Below are positions 6,434 to 6,469 of a DNA stretch of 6,469 nt, in pieces. Source of the stretch: Deltaproteobacteria bacterium (GTDB lineage: Bacteria; Desulfobacterota; DSM-4660; Desulfatiglandales; HGW-15); the NCBI GenBank assembly GCA_016926135.1, contig JAFGPH010000629.1, forward strand, positions 1 through 6,469, given 5' to 3'. The translations under genes were made by a program, and so were the position numbers. A model generated the notes under the pieces. It was not told where the DNA came from, did not search any database, and was given only the letters and a program-made list of their open reading frames with translations. Within the stretch, counting starts at the first letter, position 1; every line of letters begins with the position of its first letter.

Positions 6434-6469
6434 ACTTCAGTTCGATTTTGGCCACCGAGAGGGAGGCAC

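Overview
The window looks like chromosomal DNA from a fairly GC-rich bacterium. The RecA and AlaRS sequences and the recA-alaS adjacency would suit a deltaproteobacterial (Desulfobacterota-like) genome, but this placement is an impression from protein style, not a computed phylogeny. Two housekeeping genes fill the right-hand 60% (about 2486-6184). An accessory stretch with two small toxin-antitoxin-like modules fills the left (about 83-2246).

Layout. Minus strand, 823 to 83: an MNT-type minimal nucleotidyltransferase gene overlaps by 4 bp a HEPN-domain gene, which is broken by a +1 frameshift at a five-base homopolymer. A textbook sigma70-type promoter (TTGACA, 17-bp spacer, TAGAAT) lies about 235 bp upstream and points at this pair. 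Positions 824-1551 hold no gene I can support and form the divergent control region between the two modules. Plus strand, 1552 to 2246: a zeta-toxin/COG4185-like P-loop kinase gene with a GTG start overlaps by 4 bp a 57-codon gene that is easily missed. That small protein resembles the short partners often found beside such kinases. Positions 2247-2485 are a convergent intergenic gap. Minus strand, 6184 to 2486: recA is followed 21 bp later by alaS (12 bp if the upstream ATG is used), with no recX between them. Positions 6185-6469 hold the recA ribosome binding site, a large imperfect inverted repeat built of CAAAG-type units, and a hairpin/T-tract element at the window edge.

How the genes relate. 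RecA (recombination and SOS signalling) and AlaRS (tRNA charging and editing) are probably co-transcribed, as in many bacteria. The two small modules are back-to-back, each toxin candidate translationally coupled to its partner. They look like an accessory insertion downstream of the convergent alaS end. I see no transposase, integrase, tRNA gene, CRISPR array or rRNA. The most interesting items are the 57-aa partner of the zeta-like kinase, the frameshifted HEPN gene, the absence of recX, and the long inverted repeat upstream of recA.
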